Shown here: positions 31,733-32,107 of the stretch, piece after piece
How the letters are laid out: each line of letters begins with the position of its first letter
Numbering within the stretch: position 1 is the stretch's first letter
Assembly (NCBI GenBank): GCA_017858365.1
Contig: JAFMBQ010000005.1
Location: 1-32,107 of the forward strand
Direction of reading: 5' to 3'
From: Algoriphagus sp.
GTDB taxonomy: Bacteria > Bacteroidota > Bacteroidia > Cytophagales > Cyclobacteriaceae
Length of the DNA stretch: 32,107 nt
Translations under genes and position numbers: made by a program
The notes under the pieces: generated by a model
What the model was told of the DNA's origin: nothing
The model's database searches: none
The model's input: only the letters and a program-made list of their open reading frames with translations

Positions 31733-32107
31733 TTACTTCAATGTTACGGACTTATTTATCGGTACTTTTTCCAAAAGGATTTTTATAAGATTTCGTGTGT
31801 TAATTCCGTCTGCCTCTGCCTCATAATTCAAAATTATTCGATGATTCATTACATCCTCAGCGATTTCTTTAATGTCTTCAGGTAATACATAATCCCTCCC
31901 ATCCATGTATGCTACTGCTTTTGAAGCTAGATTCAAATTAATACTTGCACGTGGTGACACTCCAAACTGAATATATTTTGCCTCATCCTTCAAGCCGTAT
32001 TGCATCGGGAACCGAGTAGCAAATACCAATTCAATAATGTAATGCTCTAGTGGCTCTGCCATTTTCACGGCGTTGATCTCATTTCTAATGTCAAATACCT
32101 CCTGCTT
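31733..32107 (-). CDS. MoxR-type AAA+ ATPase, C-terminal part (runs off the window)
   Basis: The frame is open to the last base, so the gene is cut by the window edge; the track's start at GTG 32068 is internal. The visible 124 aa (from KQEVFDIRNEIN) are the lid/C-terminal part of a MoxR ATPase: HYIIELVFATR, GVSPRASINLNLASKAVAYMDGRDYVLPEDIKEIAEDVMNHRIIL. The SPRA motif is the usual MoxR sensor-2 Arg segment. The Walker A and B motifs lie outside the window. MoxR ATPases act as chaperones in maturation of protein complexes, often with a DUF58/VWA protein encoded downstream; here the gene is the last of its transcript, since a strong terminator follows 16 bp after the stop. Confidence 0.92.
   Translation of the reverse strand, partial: KQEVFDIRNEINAVKMAEPLEHYIIELVFATRFPMQYGLKDEAKYIQFGVSPRASINLNLASKAVAYMDGRDYVLPEDIKEIAEDVMNHRIILNYEAEADGINTRNLIKILLEKVPINKSVTLK

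Noticed and set aside
1-32107. tRNA, rRNA, CRISPR arrays, insertion sequences or prophage
   Set aside because: No tRNA-like cloverleaf sequences, regularly spaced repeats, transposase motifs or phage genes were seen in the gaps or ORFs.

Overview
The window looks like a chromosomal segment of a Bacteroidota bacterium, most likely a Cytophagales relative of Algoriphagus/Cyclobacteriaceae. This is inferred from gene content and style, not from a database search. The signs are moderately AT-rich DNA, several lipoproteins with acidic residues just after the lipobox Cys, a TonB-dependent receptor with a carboxypeptidase-regulatory N-terminus, a Wzi-type outer-membrane protein, a DUF5117-type metalloprotease, a MutS-like ATPase with membrane segments, and mostly weak Shine-Dalgarno sequences. 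I saw no rRNA, tRNA, CRISPR array, insertion sequence or phage gene. Most of the window is dense, ordinary chromosome.

Left part (1-11.3 kb). rluF comes first, then a 474-bp non-coding gap. An aldehyde dehydrogenase and a lipoprotein esterase follow as a two-gene unit. Facing them is an ECF sigma factor that overlaps a 77-aa partner gene. Next are a DUF3127 protein with an SSB-like acidic C-terminus, a conserved-looking acidic hypothetical protein, and a minus-strand purK-purE operon that ends in a 52-aa membrane protein missing from the ORF track. A membrane-anchored MutS-like ATPase, a second unlisted small ORF (55 aa), a lipoprotein and an iodotyrosine-deiodinase-like flavoprotein complete this part.

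Centre (11.3-16.0 kb), the most interesting section. A type III polyketide synthase, a SAM methyltransferase and an MscS channel form one apparent operon. A UbiA-type prenyltransferase lies divergent to it, and a geranylgeranyl-reductase-like flavoprotein converges on the prenyltransferase. Together they look like a compact pathway for a methylated, prenylated and redox-tailored aromatic polyketide, perhaps a membrane quinone or phenolic lipid. I do not know a characterised product for this arrangement.

Right part (16-32.1 kb). This holds a large secreted zinc metalloprotease, a Fur-family regulator, small membrane proteins, a FAS1-domain protein, rlmH, a secreted Cys/His transglutaminase-like protein and an FKBP/SlyD isomerase. 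It also holds a Wzi plus lipoprotein pair divergent from wecB (surface polysaccharide), a DUF985 cupin, and a TonB-dependent receptor whose upstream partner is a beta-helix lipoprotein rather than SusD. The 3' part of a MoxR-type AAA ATPase runs off the right edge. Many convergent junctions carry strong inverted-repeat terminators. Two convergent pairs share a single TTAA containing both stop codons.
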